Shown in pieces: positions 51,628 through 59,909 of a DNA stretch of 64,000 nucleotides. The position numbers and the translations under genes were made by a program. The stretch spans positions 1-64,000 of the forward strand of contig JAJZWV010000010.1 in NCBI GenBank assembly GCA_021846505.1, written 5' to 3'. Source of the stretch: Bacillota bacterium (GTDB taxonomy: Bacteria > Bacillota > Sulfobacillia > Sulfobacillales > JAIMBI01). Below the pieces are notes generated by a model. The model ran no database searches. It had not been told where the DNA came from and saw only the letters and a list, made by a program, of their open reading frames with translations. Position 1 is the stretch's first letter. Each line of letters starts with the position of its first letter.

Positions 51628-51915
51628 TTAGGCGCACTATGAGGGTGGACTCACTCCAGATGCGGCTCGCCAGCCACTTGTCGCACAGCGCGCTGCCTTT
51701 AATTTCGGCCTCCACCTGCGGCGCCAGCGCTTCGGCCGCCTCCCGCGAGTCCAGCAGCAGCAGGGCGCAGTATCCTCCGTCCCCGTCGTTGCTAAACACT
51801 CCGCCGCGATAGGGGCCAGCTGATGCAGGTGCTGCTCAAATGCCCGCATGGCCGGATCGATTTCCTGCTCCTCGGAGTGGTGCGATCGAAAGGCGATTTC
51901 CAGGGCGACCATCAA
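51628..51915 (-). pseudogene. Small unknown gene broken by one frameshift
   Basis: The N-terminal half reads in one frame from 51915 (MVALEIAFRSHHSEEQEIDP; AMRAFEQHLHQ). The C-terminal half continues in the next frame as YRGGVFSNDGDGGYCALLLL, then DSREAAEALAPQVEAEIKG and SRIWSESTLIVRLT with stop at 51628. Both halves have coding-like composition, so a single indel near 51815 most likely split a protein of about 95 residues. Family not recognised. A direct repeat (51927-51961) lies before its start. Confidence 0.6.
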
Positions 51916-51926
51916 ATATTTGCGTC

Positions 51927-51961
51927 CTCGCGTTCACGTCGTTTCTCTCGTTCACGTCTTT
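51927..51961. repeat. Direct repeat in the leader of the small minus-strand gene
   Basis: On the minus strand GACGTGAACG occurs twice at 18-bp spacing (51949-51958 and 51931-51940) within an A/G-rich tract just before the start codon, like the leaders at 12475 and 53295. Confidence 0.7.
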
Positions 51962-52122
51962 GGTGAGCAAACAGCCTGCTAGCATGCGGTTGCAGTGTTT
52001 TAAGAGCATACTATAGTTAGGAGGCGCTGACTTCAACAGGGACTGGGTGCTTTGGGGCGCCCTGGATGATGCCCCACGGGAATCGGATGAGAAGAAGCGC
52101 CGCGAGTGAGGAGGCCGATAGG

Positions 52123-52791
52123 GTGGCACACAGCAAGAGTGGGCTGGCCCGCGCGCTGGAGGGGGCGCGCGGCCGCTGGGGCCGGGTCCCCCGCCGCTGG
52201 CGCCCGCCTTTCTTGGGCGCCCTGCTGGCGGGGCTCGGACTGGCGGCTTCCGGGCTGGGCTTCGTGGGCCTCCAGGTGGGAGCTGGCCCAATGTCCCTCG
52301 GTGCGGGCCACTCGTCCACCGTATCGATAACTGCTCCGGTGAGTCGTTGGGTGTATTTTGGCTACACGACGCTGGTGAACCCCACCAGCGCCCCCATCAC
52401 CCTGGTGGCGGCCGCACCGGCCGACTATCCTCAGCACGCGCGCGTGCGCCTGCTCATCGCGCCCAACACGGAGGCGATGCGGTTCAATGGGGTGCGCCCG
52501 CTTCCGCGCCGTGCTGCCTCGCTGCCGCTGGTGATTCCGCCCCATACAAAAATCTGGCGGTATCTGGTGGGCGTGGCGATCAAGACCACTCGCCCCGAGT
52601 ATGCGGCAGTATGGGGCGTGCAGTTGGCCTATTGGTGGCGCGGCGGGTTTTACCATGATTTCATCGCGATGGGCGATGTAGTGTGCCCCAAGCCGGGTCC
52701 CGCCTGCCAGTCGTTTGCGGCACAGCAGCCCACCTCATCTGGCTGGCCCCCGTCGGGTGCGCTCCTAAATCAGCGGCCCGTGCACTCATGA
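52123..52791 (+). CDS. Membrane-anchored protein of unknown function
   Basis: 222 residues. The GTG at 52123 is preferred because AGGAGG lies 8 nt upstream. A basic N-terminus (KSGLARALEGARGRWGR) precedes one membrane helix (FLGALLAGLGLAASGLGFVGL) and an extracytoplasmic domain of about 150 residues with beta-strand-like segments (VYFGYTTLVNPTSAPITLVAA; RYLVGVAIKTTRPEYAAVW; in shorter units WVYFGYTTLVNPTSAPI). Two cysteines near the end (VVCPKPGPACQSF) could form a disulfide. No family recognised. It is divergent from the broken small gene and isolated from other operons. Confidence 0.65.
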   Translation: MAHSKSGLARALEGARGRWGRVPRRWRPPFLGALLAGLGLAASGLGFVGLQVGAGPMSLGAGHSSTVSITAPVSRWVYFGYTTLVNPTSAPITLVAAAPADYPQHARVRLLIAPNTEAMRFNGVRPLPRRAASLPLVIPPHTKIWRYLVGVAIKTTRPEYAAVWGVQLAYWWRGGFYHDFIAMGDVVCPKPGPACQSFAAQQPTSSGWPPSGALLNQRPVHS

Positions 52792-53294
52792 GTGCCCCGC
52801 ACTGGGTGTCTCCGCCTGGGCGCAGGTAGCTCGCCACAGCCGACGGGCGGCTCGTCAGCCTGCAAAAAGTTGTTCAGACCGCATTGCTGCAGTCACCCAT
52901 CGATGGCCGACGCGCTGGCAGCCCGGCTGTCGTTGTGGCTCCCGGGGCAGAGAATCAAGCGGAAGGTTTTGTGAGCGGCCTTCAGCTAGCTGGCAAACAG
53001 CTGGACCGTGTGCCACAGCATGTGGTGGGTCGCCATGCCCTGCAGCCGCAGCACGGGCGCGTGAATCGCGGCCTGTGGGAGGAGCGTCGAAGCAGCGCGG
53101 CGCCCAGGGACTTGGGGAGCCGCACCGAAACCCCGCGGCGGACGTGCCGGTGATGAGCGCGCGGCGTGGGGTGAAGGAGGTCCCAATGCACGCCATTCGT
53201 CCGAGAAGACTACAAGCGGGCTGACGGCGCTTCGCCCGCACCCATGAGGCCAAGCCGCCGCGCGAGTAGACGGCGCGGGCAGGTGGTAAGGTGG
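52792..53294. other. Gene-free stretch before thiM
   Basis: Only short frames without family motifs are present. A minus-strand frame ending near 52986 (THHMLWHTVQLF) and a following GC-rich stretch could be decayed coding sequence, but nothing can be named. No TPP-riboswitch consensus was seen upstream of thiM. Confidence 0.4.
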
Positions 53295-53323
53295 CGAAAG
53301 ACACGAAACACGAAAGACACGAA
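53295..53323. repeat. 16-bp-period direct repeat in the thiM leader
   Basis: CGAAAGACACGAA occurs twice (53295-53307 and 53311-53323), directly before the AAGGAG ribosome site of thiM. Confidence 0.85.
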
Positions 53324-53336
53324 GGAGAGATGCGCG

Positions 53337-54170
53337 ATGACACCGAGCCGCTGGGTTTCCCAGGTAGCGGCGCAGCACCCGCTGGTGATGAACATCACCA
53401 ACCTGGTGGCGATGAACTTTTCGGCCAACGTGCTGCTGGCCGCAGGCGCCGCGCCGGTGATGAGCCACGCGCGGGAAGAAGTGGAGGACATGGCGGCTGT
53501 AGCCGACGCGCTGGTGCTGAACATCGGGACGCTGGAGCCAGTCTGGGTGGAGGCCATGCATGCGGCGGCCCGGGTAGCCGCGGCGCGCCACATTCCGGTG
53601 GTGCTGGACCCGGTGGGTGTGGGCGCCACGCCGTACCGCACGAAAGTTGCCGAGGAACTGCTGGCCACGGGCTGGATGAGCATCGTGCGCGGCAACGCCG
53701 GAGAGCTCCAGGCGCTGGGCGGCGCAAGAGGCGCCGTGCGCGGGGTGGATGCGGCCGCCGGCGCGCTGGGTGGCCAGGACCTTGCCCGCTGGGCGCGCCG
53801 CCACCACCTGATGGCGATAGCCACCGGCCCGGTGGATATCGCATCGGATGGGGCGTCGGTGGTGCGGGTGGCCAACGGGCATCCGCTCATGGCTCGCGTG
53901 ACGGCCACCGGCTGCAGCCTCAGCGCCCTTGTGGGGGCGCTCGCGGCGGTCGCCGCGCCAGAGCAGCGGCTCGAGGCGAGCGCGGCCGCGCTGGCGCTGT
54001 TCGGGGTCGCCGGGGAGCAGGCGGCGGAGTCCGCCGCCGGCCCCGGGACCTTTCAGCCGGCGCTGTTGGACGCCCTCGATTCTCTATCGAGTGGCCCCGA
54101 AGCGCTGGACGCGCGGGCGCGCATCACGTCAGAGGCTGCCCGCGCCGCCAGCTCCAGCGCGCTCGGCTAG
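53337..54170 (+). CDS. thiM: Hydroxyethylthiazole kinase
   Basis: 277 residues, ATG 53337 with AAGGAG upstream. It phosphorylates 4-methyl-5-(2-hydroxyethyl)thiazole for thiamine salvage. NITNLVAMNFSANVLLAAGA and PVMSHAREEVEDM at the N-terminus, VVLDPVGVGATPYRT near 95-110, and VTATGCSLSALVGAL near 198-212 (catalytic cysteine in GC) are the ThiM signatures. No thiD or thiE is adjacent. The stop codon shares the palindrome CTAG with the stop of the convergent oxidoreductase gene. Confidence 0.93.
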   Translation: MTPSRWVSQVAAQHPLVMNITNLVAMNFSANVLLAAGAAPVMSHAREEVEDMAAVADALVLNIGTLEPVWVEAMHAAARVAAARHIPVVLDPVGVGATPYRTKVAEELLATGWMSIVRGNAGELQALGGARGAVRGVDAAAGALGGQDLARWARRHHLMAIATGPVDIASDGASVVRVANGHPLMARVTATGCSLSALVGALAAVAAPEQRLEASAAALALFGVAGEQAAESAAGPGTFQPALLDALDSLSSGPEALDARARITSEAARAASSSALG

Positions 54171-55243
54171 CCGTGCGCCGCTAGCTCCGCCAGCGTGGGA
54201 TAGTCGGTGTAGCCGTGGGCGTCTCCCCCGTAAAACGTGCTGCGGTCGGGGGTGTTGAGGGGAGCACCCTGCCGGAGGCGCTCCACGAGGTCGGGGTTCG
54301 CCAGTGACCAGGCGGCGATCGAGGCGATGTCAGCCCGCCCCGCCTCGACGTCGGCGGCAATCTGCTCGCGGGGCCGCCCGGCGCGGTTCACCACCAGGGG
54401 CTCCGGCCACATCCGCCGAATTTCGTCCAGAAAGTCGTCGGGGCCGCGGTGCATCACATGCAGATACGCCAGGTTCAGGCGGCGCAGCGCGGGAATCAGG
54501 GCGCGGTACACGTCCAGGCCGCTCGGGCCCTCGCTGATGCCGGCGGCGGTATTGCCGGGGGAGATGCGAAACCCGGTGCGATCCGAGCCAATTTCCGCCG
54601 CCACCGCCTCGGCCACCTCGATGCCAAAGCGGGCGCGGCAAGCGGGTCCGCCGCCGTACTCATCCGTGCGAAGGTTTGCGTTTTCGGCCAGGAACTGGTG
54701 CACGATGTAGCCGTTGGCGCCATGGATCTCCACGCCGTCGGCCCCGGCCTGAATGGCCGCCGCCGCCGCGCGGCGAAAGTCGTCGACCGTGGCGCGGACC
54801 TCGGCGGTGGACAGCGCGCGGGGCACCGGGATGTCCTTCAAGCCCTGAAGGGTGAACATTTGGATGCCCGGCGCCAGTGCAGACGGCGCAACCGGCTGGC
54901 GGTGGTGCGGGGTGTTGTCGGGGTGCGACACGCGCCCCACATGCATGAGCTGGATCACCAGGCGGGCTCCGGCCGCGTGCACGCGGTCCGCCACCTGCTT
55001 CCACCCCGCAATGTGGGCGTCGGTGTAGATTCCTGGGGTGAAAAGGTACCCCTGCCCGTCCGCGGACGGCTGCGTGCCTTCCGTGATCAAGAGGCCCATG
55101 GAGGCGCGCTGGAAGTAGTACAGTGCGGCCAGCTTGCCGGGGGTGCCGTCGGCCTGGGCCCGGCTGCGGGTCATGGGAGCCATGGCAAGGCGGTGGGGCA
55201 GCTGCATGCGGCCCACGGTGATGGGGCTCCAAAGCTTGGTCAT
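54167..55243 (-). CDS. Old yellow enzyme (FMN alkene reductase, NemA-like)
   Basis: 358 residues, AGGAGG 9 nt before ATG 55243. FMN-dependent reductase of activated alkenes, quinones or nitro-compounds. LPHRLAMAPMTRSRA at the start, LVIQLMHVGRVSH, VEIHGANGYIVHQFL and NLRTDEYGGG (proton-donor tyrosine) follow the classical NemA/XenB type. An unusual point is the final helix region, where SLANPDLVERLRQGAPLN and STFYGGDAHGYTDYP are typical of the NemA branch. A dyad in its promoter suggests control by a TetR/NemR-like repressor, which is not encoded nearby. Confidence 0.9.
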   Translation of the reverse strand: MTKLWSPITVGRMQLPHRLAMAPMTRSRAQADGTPGKLAALYYFQRASMGLLITEGTQPSADGQGYLFTPGIYTDAHIAGWKQVADRVHAAGARLVIQLMHVGRVSHPDNTPHHRQPVAPSALAPGIQMFTLQGLKDIPVPRALSTAEVRATVDDFRRAAAAAIQAGADGVEIHGANGYIVHQFLAENANLRTDEYGGGPACRARFGIEVAEAVAAEIGSDRTGFRISPGNTAAGISEGPSGLDVYRALIPALRRLNLAYLHVMHRGPDDFLDEIRRMWPEPLVVNRAGRPREQIAADVEAGRADIASIAAWSLANPDLVERLRQGAPLNTPDRSTFYGGDAHGYTDYPTLAELAAHG

Positions 55244-55279
55244 GATTCACTTCCTCCTCGGAACGGCGTTCCGCAAGCT

Positions 55280-55312
55280 ATCATATCACAATACACAGTA
55301 CGTTGTATAGTG
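55280..55312 (-). promoter_or_regulatory. Promoter with operator-like dyad for the old yellow enzyme gene
   Basis: On the minus strand TATGAT (55280-55285) serves as a -10. An imperfect dyad, CACTATACAAC and GTGTATTGTG (55287-55312), fills the spacer, where a repressor would block RNA polymerase. A second perfect dyad CGGAAC-GGC-GTTCCG (55259-55273) lies in the leader. Confidence 0.5.
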
Positions 55313-55534
55313 CCATCTGCCAATGCTCCAGCCGCTGGCTGGGGATGGCCCCAGGGTCGCCGACGGTAAGTGGGCCCCGCCCCGTTGACCCACCGGCGGC
55401 GAGCCAGTAGCATTAATCCAATATCCGTGGCTGGACAGCCGGAGGTGCCGCTGTGAGGCTCCACACCACTACCTAACCAACGGGGTTGCTTCGGCGCGGC
55501 CGAGGCTGCCCCCATCATGAAGGGGGCATAGGTT

Positions 55535-57210
55535 GTGGTGCGCATGGGGCCTTTGGTGCTCCGCGTCAGCGGCGCCGCGGTCACGCTGGGCGACCGCCAA
55601 ATTGTGCAGGATGTGTCGTTTCATGTCGCCCCGCTGGACCGAATCGGGGTGGTGGGGCCCAACGGCAGCGGAAAGTCTACGCTGCTGCGCCTGGCGGCTG
55701 GCCATCTGGCCCCCGACCGCGGCTCCGTGTGGTGGGCGGGCGGGCGCGCTCAGGTGGGCTATTTGCCTCAGGGAGAGCCGCCGACCAAAAGCTTCGGGAT
55801 CGAGAAGCTCTGGCAGCCCGGCGTCCCGCCGGAGCGGGCGCGCCGGGCGCCGACAGCGTGGTCCGGCGGGCAGGTGATGCGCGCCCAGCTGGCACTGCTC
55901 CTCGCCGAGCCGGCGCCGGTGCTGCTGCTGGACGAGCCCACCAACCATCTGGATGTCGGCGGCCTCGAGTGGCTGGAGGCGGCGCTAGCGGCTTACCCGG
56001 GAGCCGTGCTGGTGGCGTCTCACGACCGCCGCTTCTTAGAGCGCGTGGCCACCCGGATTCTCGCGGTGGAGGCGGGCCGGGTGCGTGCGTATGCCGGCGG
56101 CTACGCCGCCTATCAGCAGGAGCGCGAGCGGGAGGCCGCCCGCCAGCGCTTCGCCCACGAGCAGTATCAGGCCAAGCGCCGCCAGCTGGAGCGCGCCATC
56201 GCGGCCGAGCGCCAGCGTGCGCAGCAGGGCCGCGCCTCGCGCGTCAAGACCGGGGGTGACGCGGAGAAAGGCGCCAAGGCGCTTTATGCGACGAAGGGCC
56301 AAGCCGCCGCCAAGGCGGCTCAGGCCATGGAGCGGCGGCTGGCGCGGCTCGAGGCCCCGGCGCCCATCGTGCCGACCCCGATGGCGTGGGAGCTCCGAGC
56401 CCCCGGCAAAGGCGCGCGCCAGGTGATGGCCGCCGAAGGGCTGGGATTTCGGTATGGAGACGGGCCTTGGCTGTTCCGCGGCGCCAGCTTCACGGTCGCG
56501 CGGGGGGATCGGGTGGGGCTGGTGGGCCCCAACGGCGCCGGCAAAAGCACGCTGTTGGCGGTGCTGCGCGGAATCCTGCCGCCGTCTGAGGGCGAGGTGC
56601 GCCTGTCGCCCCGCCGCGTCGCCCATTTGGACCAGACCGCGGCGGACCAGATGCGCGACGCCCAATCGCTGTGGGACACGGTGGTGCCGCCGGGGGCTGG
56701 CGCGAGGGAGCGCGCCCAGGCGCGTCAGTGGTTGGGGCCCTGAAGTTTTCCGGCGATCGGGTGCATCAGGCGGTGGGCACCTTGTCGGGCGGCGAGCGCG
56801 TGCGGGCGAAGCTGGCGGAGCTGCTGGCCGCCGCGCCGGAGGTGCTGGTGCTGGATGAGCCCACTAACCACCTGGACGCGGAAAGCCGCGAGGTGGTCGA
56901 GGACGCGCTGGCGGCATACGGCGGCACCCTGCTGCTGGTGTCGCACGACCGCGCACTCCTGGACCGGGTGGCCACACGGCTGTTGGTGTTCAGCGAGGGA
57001 CACCTGCTGCCCGTGTTTTCCTCATATGCCGCGTGGCAGCAGCAAAAGCCGCCGACCGCGGACGAGCGCCTGGTGATGGAGGTGCGCCTGGCCGTCCTGG
57101 CCGGCGAGATGGCCAAGGTGGCGGGGGTGGGCCCCGCGGCCGCTGTGGAGCGGGAGCGCCTCGGCCAAGAATTTATTGCGCTGCGCCAATCGCTGGACCG
57201 GGACCGATAA
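55535..57210 (+). pseudogene. ABC-F ATPase gene split by one frameshift
   Basis: Two nucleotide-binding domains of an ABC-F protein (ribosome-associated, antibiotic-resistance or translation type) are present. Domain 1 has GPNGSGKST, WSGGQVMRAQLALLL and LLLDEPTNHLDV. Domain 2 has GPNGAGKST and, after the break, LSGGERVRAKLAELL and VLDEPTNHLDAESREVV. The first frame stops at 56743 after RQWLGP. The next frame continues as ALKFSGDRVHQAVGTLSGG with no overlap, so restoring one G in the GGGGCCC run near 56735 would rejoin them. The linker (about 190-270) is rich in Arg/Lys. Either a real mutation or a sequencing error in the G-run. Confidence 0.85.
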
Positions 57211-57251
57211 CGGCGGCGGAGCTCGAGGGGATCCTCACTTCGAGAATCAAG

Positions 57252-57298
57252 CCGGCCGCTGCTTCGCTCCGGGGTCGGAGCGAAGCAGCGGCGGCCGG
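57252..57298. terminator. Strong bidirectional hairpin between convergent genes
   Basis: CCGGCCGCTGCTTCGCTCCG is followed, after a 4-nt loop, by its near-perfect complement. It lies between the ABC-F gene and the convergent exported-protein genes and could end both transcripts. Confidence 0.65.
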
Positions 57299-57311
57299 TC
57301 ACCCGGACTCT

Positions 57312-57545
57312 CTAGGGCAAAGCAGACAGCAGGACCGCCTCGGCGGTAGCCAGCGGCGTGGCGGGCGTGCCGGGCTGGCCGATGAAGGTGAGCTGGTAGG
57401 AGACCCCCCGGTATCGGGTTTGCACGGTCACGATGGACTGCCCGGTGCTTTGGGCGAGGGATTGCGACTGAATCGCGTGGCCCTGCACGGACGACGTCGT
57501 AGCGTTGGGGCCGAAGATTTGCATCGGCAGAGCGGTCTCCATCAT
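57312..57545 (-). CDS. Small protein, last of a three-gene exported-protein set
   Basis: 77 residues. It starts at an ATG overlapping the lipoprotein stop by 4 bp (ATGA). No signal peptide or membrane helix; composition is polar with QTRYRGVSYQLTFIG and an Ala/Leu-rich end. It may act with the lipoprotein upstream, whose C-terminus has the related pattern NTQITLTYQG. A split of one longer protein is possible. Function unknown. Confidence 0.5.
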   Translation of the reverse strand: MMETALPMQIFGPNATTSSVQGHAIQSQSLAQSTGQSIVTVQTRYRGVSYQLTFIGQPGTPATPLATAEAVLLSALP

Positions 57546-57840
57546 TGGAACGTGCCGTGGGCGCCTTGATACGTCAGCGTGATCTGCGTGTTTTTGGGCC
57601 GCAGGGCCGCCGTCGGCGGCAGGCTGACGTAGACGCTGGTCCGCCGATAGCCAGCGGTCACGGACGGGACGCCGACAGGAAACTTGACATACCGATCGGC
57701 GTTGGCCACCGAGGGGTCAAAGAAGGACTTGGTGTGAAGCTTCGGCGGGGCGGGATGCGGGGCGCTGGCGGCCGTGCCGCACCCCGCCAGCAGGATCAGC
57801 AAAAGTCCCGCAGCCAGCGCGGTGGGGACCGGTGAGACAT
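57542..57840 (-). CDS. Putative small lipoprotein with a start-region defect
   Basis: The frame ending at 57542 carries a signal peptide and lipobox (ALAAGLLLILLAGCGTAAS), then RYVKFPVGVPSVTAGYRRTSVYVSLPPT (in parts: VKFPVGVPSVTAGYRR; TSVYVSLPP). AAGGAGG lies 8 nt before ATG 57840, but that ATG is out of frame with the lipoprotein by one base. No in-frame ATG/GTG/TTG lies near the ribosome site. Adding one C in the ACCGG just after the ATG would give MSHPVPTALAAG, a normal lipoprotein start. Either an indel inactivates it or a sequence error is present. Role unknown. Confidence 0.5.
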
Positions 57841-57869
57841 GGGACGCACCTCCTTCTGACGATGGGAGA

Positions 57870-58409
57870 TCAGTTGTATTGGTACAGGTATCCCGCCTTG
57901 CCCACGCTGAAAGTGCTGGTGGGGCACATGGAAGATCCCGAGGAAATCCACATGTCACTGTATAGGGGCCTGCTGTTCGAGAGGCCCGTGGCTCCCAGAT
58001 CGATGGTGACTCCGACGGTGAAGGAGATAGGCTTGCAAAGAAAACCGGGATAGTACACCCCGGCTGTGTTGCCGCGAATCATGCAATACGGTCCGTAGTA
58101 AGCAGATCCCGCTCCGGGGCATGACCCTGCGTTCACTTTGGCCGTGTGGAGATACATGTGAGAAGAGCTGTACACGGTGACAGTTTGGGTCCAGTCGAAC
58201 TGGTAGTTGCCGATATCGGACCCTCCCCCGGTGGTGCCTCCGATGCAGGCGGTGTCCGTGTTGACCCCGTTAGAAACGCAAATGATGGCGAGGTCGGTGC
58301 CGCCGCCGCCTACGGTCTGCGGTGTGGCGGCAAGGGCCGGTGGGATTGCCATCCCGGCCGCTAGCATCAAGCCGGCTAGCAATCCGACGAACCCTGTGAG
58401 CTGTCGCAT
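57870..58409 (-). CDS. Secreted protein of unknown function
   Basis: 179 residues; GGGAGG lies 5 nt before ATG 58409. The signal peptide (VGLLAGLMLAAGMAIPPALAA) is followed by a Gly/Thr/Ser-rich mature protein with six cysteines (IICVSNG, TACIGG, GSCPGAG, GPYCMIRG, FLCKPI, SMCPTS). Spacing suggests three disulfides, and many Tyr/Ser residues suggest a beta-rich surface protein. No known family. It heads a tight set of three exported or small genes. Confidence 0.65.
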   Translation of the reverse strand: MRQLTGFVGLLAGLMLAAGMAIPPALAATPQTVGGGGTDLAIICVSNGVNTDTACIGGTTGGGSDIGNYQFDWTQTVTVYSSSHMYLHTAKVNAGSCPGAGSAYYGPYCMIRGNTAGVYYPGFLCKPISFTVGVTIDLGATGLSNSRPLYSDMWISSGSSMCPTSTFSVGKAGYLYQYN

Positions 58410-58549
58410 GACAACCTCCCTGTCCCTATCGTTGACGAGGGGCTGGGCCGACGGATAGACTCCATCCAAATACGACTTGTTATTTAGCATCCCATCCAGA
58501 TCTGCCGGTGTTTACTGTAAGTGACGGGGGTCATGAAAGGTGCTGCGGC

Positions 58550-59768
58550 GTGGTCGGCGCGAACCTGAGGCGGCTGCGGGCGCGCAGGGGGCTTACGCAA
58601 GAGCAACTGGCCGAGCCCGAATACTCGCGGTCTTACGTCAGCCAAGTTGAGCACGACTTGATTTGTCTCAGCGCTGAGGCTCTGACCCATTTCGCCCAAC
58701 GCCTCGGGGTGGACGCGGCCGAGTTGGCATCGGACGATGAGAGCGCCGAGCGCCAATTCTGGCGAGGGTACCGCCGTGCCCAGCGCTGTCGGCAGCGGGC
58801 GAGATGGCTGGAGTGGCACCGCAACTTGGCCGACGCCGCCCGGCTCGCCCGGCCACGCGGGGACCGGACCTGGGAAGCGCGGTGTTGGGTCGAGCGAGCC
58901 GAGGGATGGCGGACGCGCCATCAGCCGCGCCGAGCAGTCGGCGCGTATTACCAAGCGCTGGCTCTGTACGACGCGGCCGCCGCGCCGCTGGGGGCTCTCT
59001 GGATCGAGGTAGGTGGCTTGCACCTGGCGATGGGGAGCCGGCCCCGGCGGGCCGAGCGCATCGGCAGGCGCCCGAGGCCGCGGGCCCCAGTGTCGAATGG
59101 CGCTGGCGCGCTCGAATGGGTTCGGCCTGGGCCTCCCTTCTCATGGGCGCCCGTGTTCGCGCGCGGATCCTATTTGGTCAGGTCGGGGCTGCCGTCGCCG
59201 AATTGGGGTACGCCGAGTGGGAGTCGCTGTCTCTCAGCGGGGAGGCTTTCTGCGTCTATGGCTCAGCCCCGGCGGAGGCGCTGGCTCAATTCCTGCGTGC
59301 GCGGGCGCTAGCCAGCGCAGTCCGTTCGGGCGCCGCGCTGGCCTCCGCCCAGCTCGGGGTGGGCCTGTGCCGCCTAGCAGTGGCGGACGAAGGCGGGCTG
59401 GATGACGTGCGGGCGGCGGGGCAGCTGTTTGACCAAGCAGGCCACCGCTTGGGTCTGGTGCGCGCGCTGCTGTGCTGCGGCCAGGCCGGCGAGGCTGAGC
59501 GACTCCCGGCCATTACGAGCCGAAGATGCGGCCATCGAACGGAATCGCTCTGTCCACCTGGATTCGGGAGGGGGCGCGGCTGGCCCACGCGCTGGCCCAG
59601 CCCGCTGACCCGCTGCGCGTCGCGGCGCTGGACGAGTGCGTGGGCGTCTGCCGTGGGCTTCAGCTCACCGCCGACACCTCGGCCACCCAGGAACTGCTGG
59701 CTTGGCTGCGCCAATATGGCTCCCAAGGCTTGAGCTGGCGCCTTACTGGAGCTAAGGCGGCCCAATAG
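58550..59768 (+). pseudogene. Decayed XRE-type regulator with TPR-like repeats
   Basis: From GTG 58550 the frame has an XRE helix-turn-helix (LRRLRARRGLTQEQLAEPEYSRSYVSQVEHD, shown in parts: LRRLRARRGLTQEQLA; SRSYVSQVEHD) and an Arg/Trp-rich helical region (RAQRCRQRARWLEWHRNLAD). The reading then shifts frame near 59050 to VRARILFGQVGAAVAELGYA, EALAQFLRARALASAV and RAAGQLFDQAGHRLGLVRALL, which look like TPR helices. It shifts again near 59510 to IREGARLAHALAQPADPLRV and ends at 59768. Intact relatives are XRE-TPR regulators of secreted-peptide or SARP-like systems. At least two frameshifts make it non-functional. Confidence 0.7.
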
Positions 59769-59909
59769 CCGATCTGGCGGCATTCCTCTCCTTGGGGCCA
59801 GCCTGCTGGCGATGCCGTGTCCGCCTGCTTCACCAATGTGGCACAATTAGGCGCTGGATGGAGCAGTACGGGAGGCGGGGCCGGCGCCGGCGGTGCCAAG
59901 GAGGCAGCC

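Noticed and set aside
53200-53336. TPP riboswitch upstream of thiM
   Set aside because: No CTGAGA or conserved pyrithiamine-site sequence was seen; only the short direct repeat is there.
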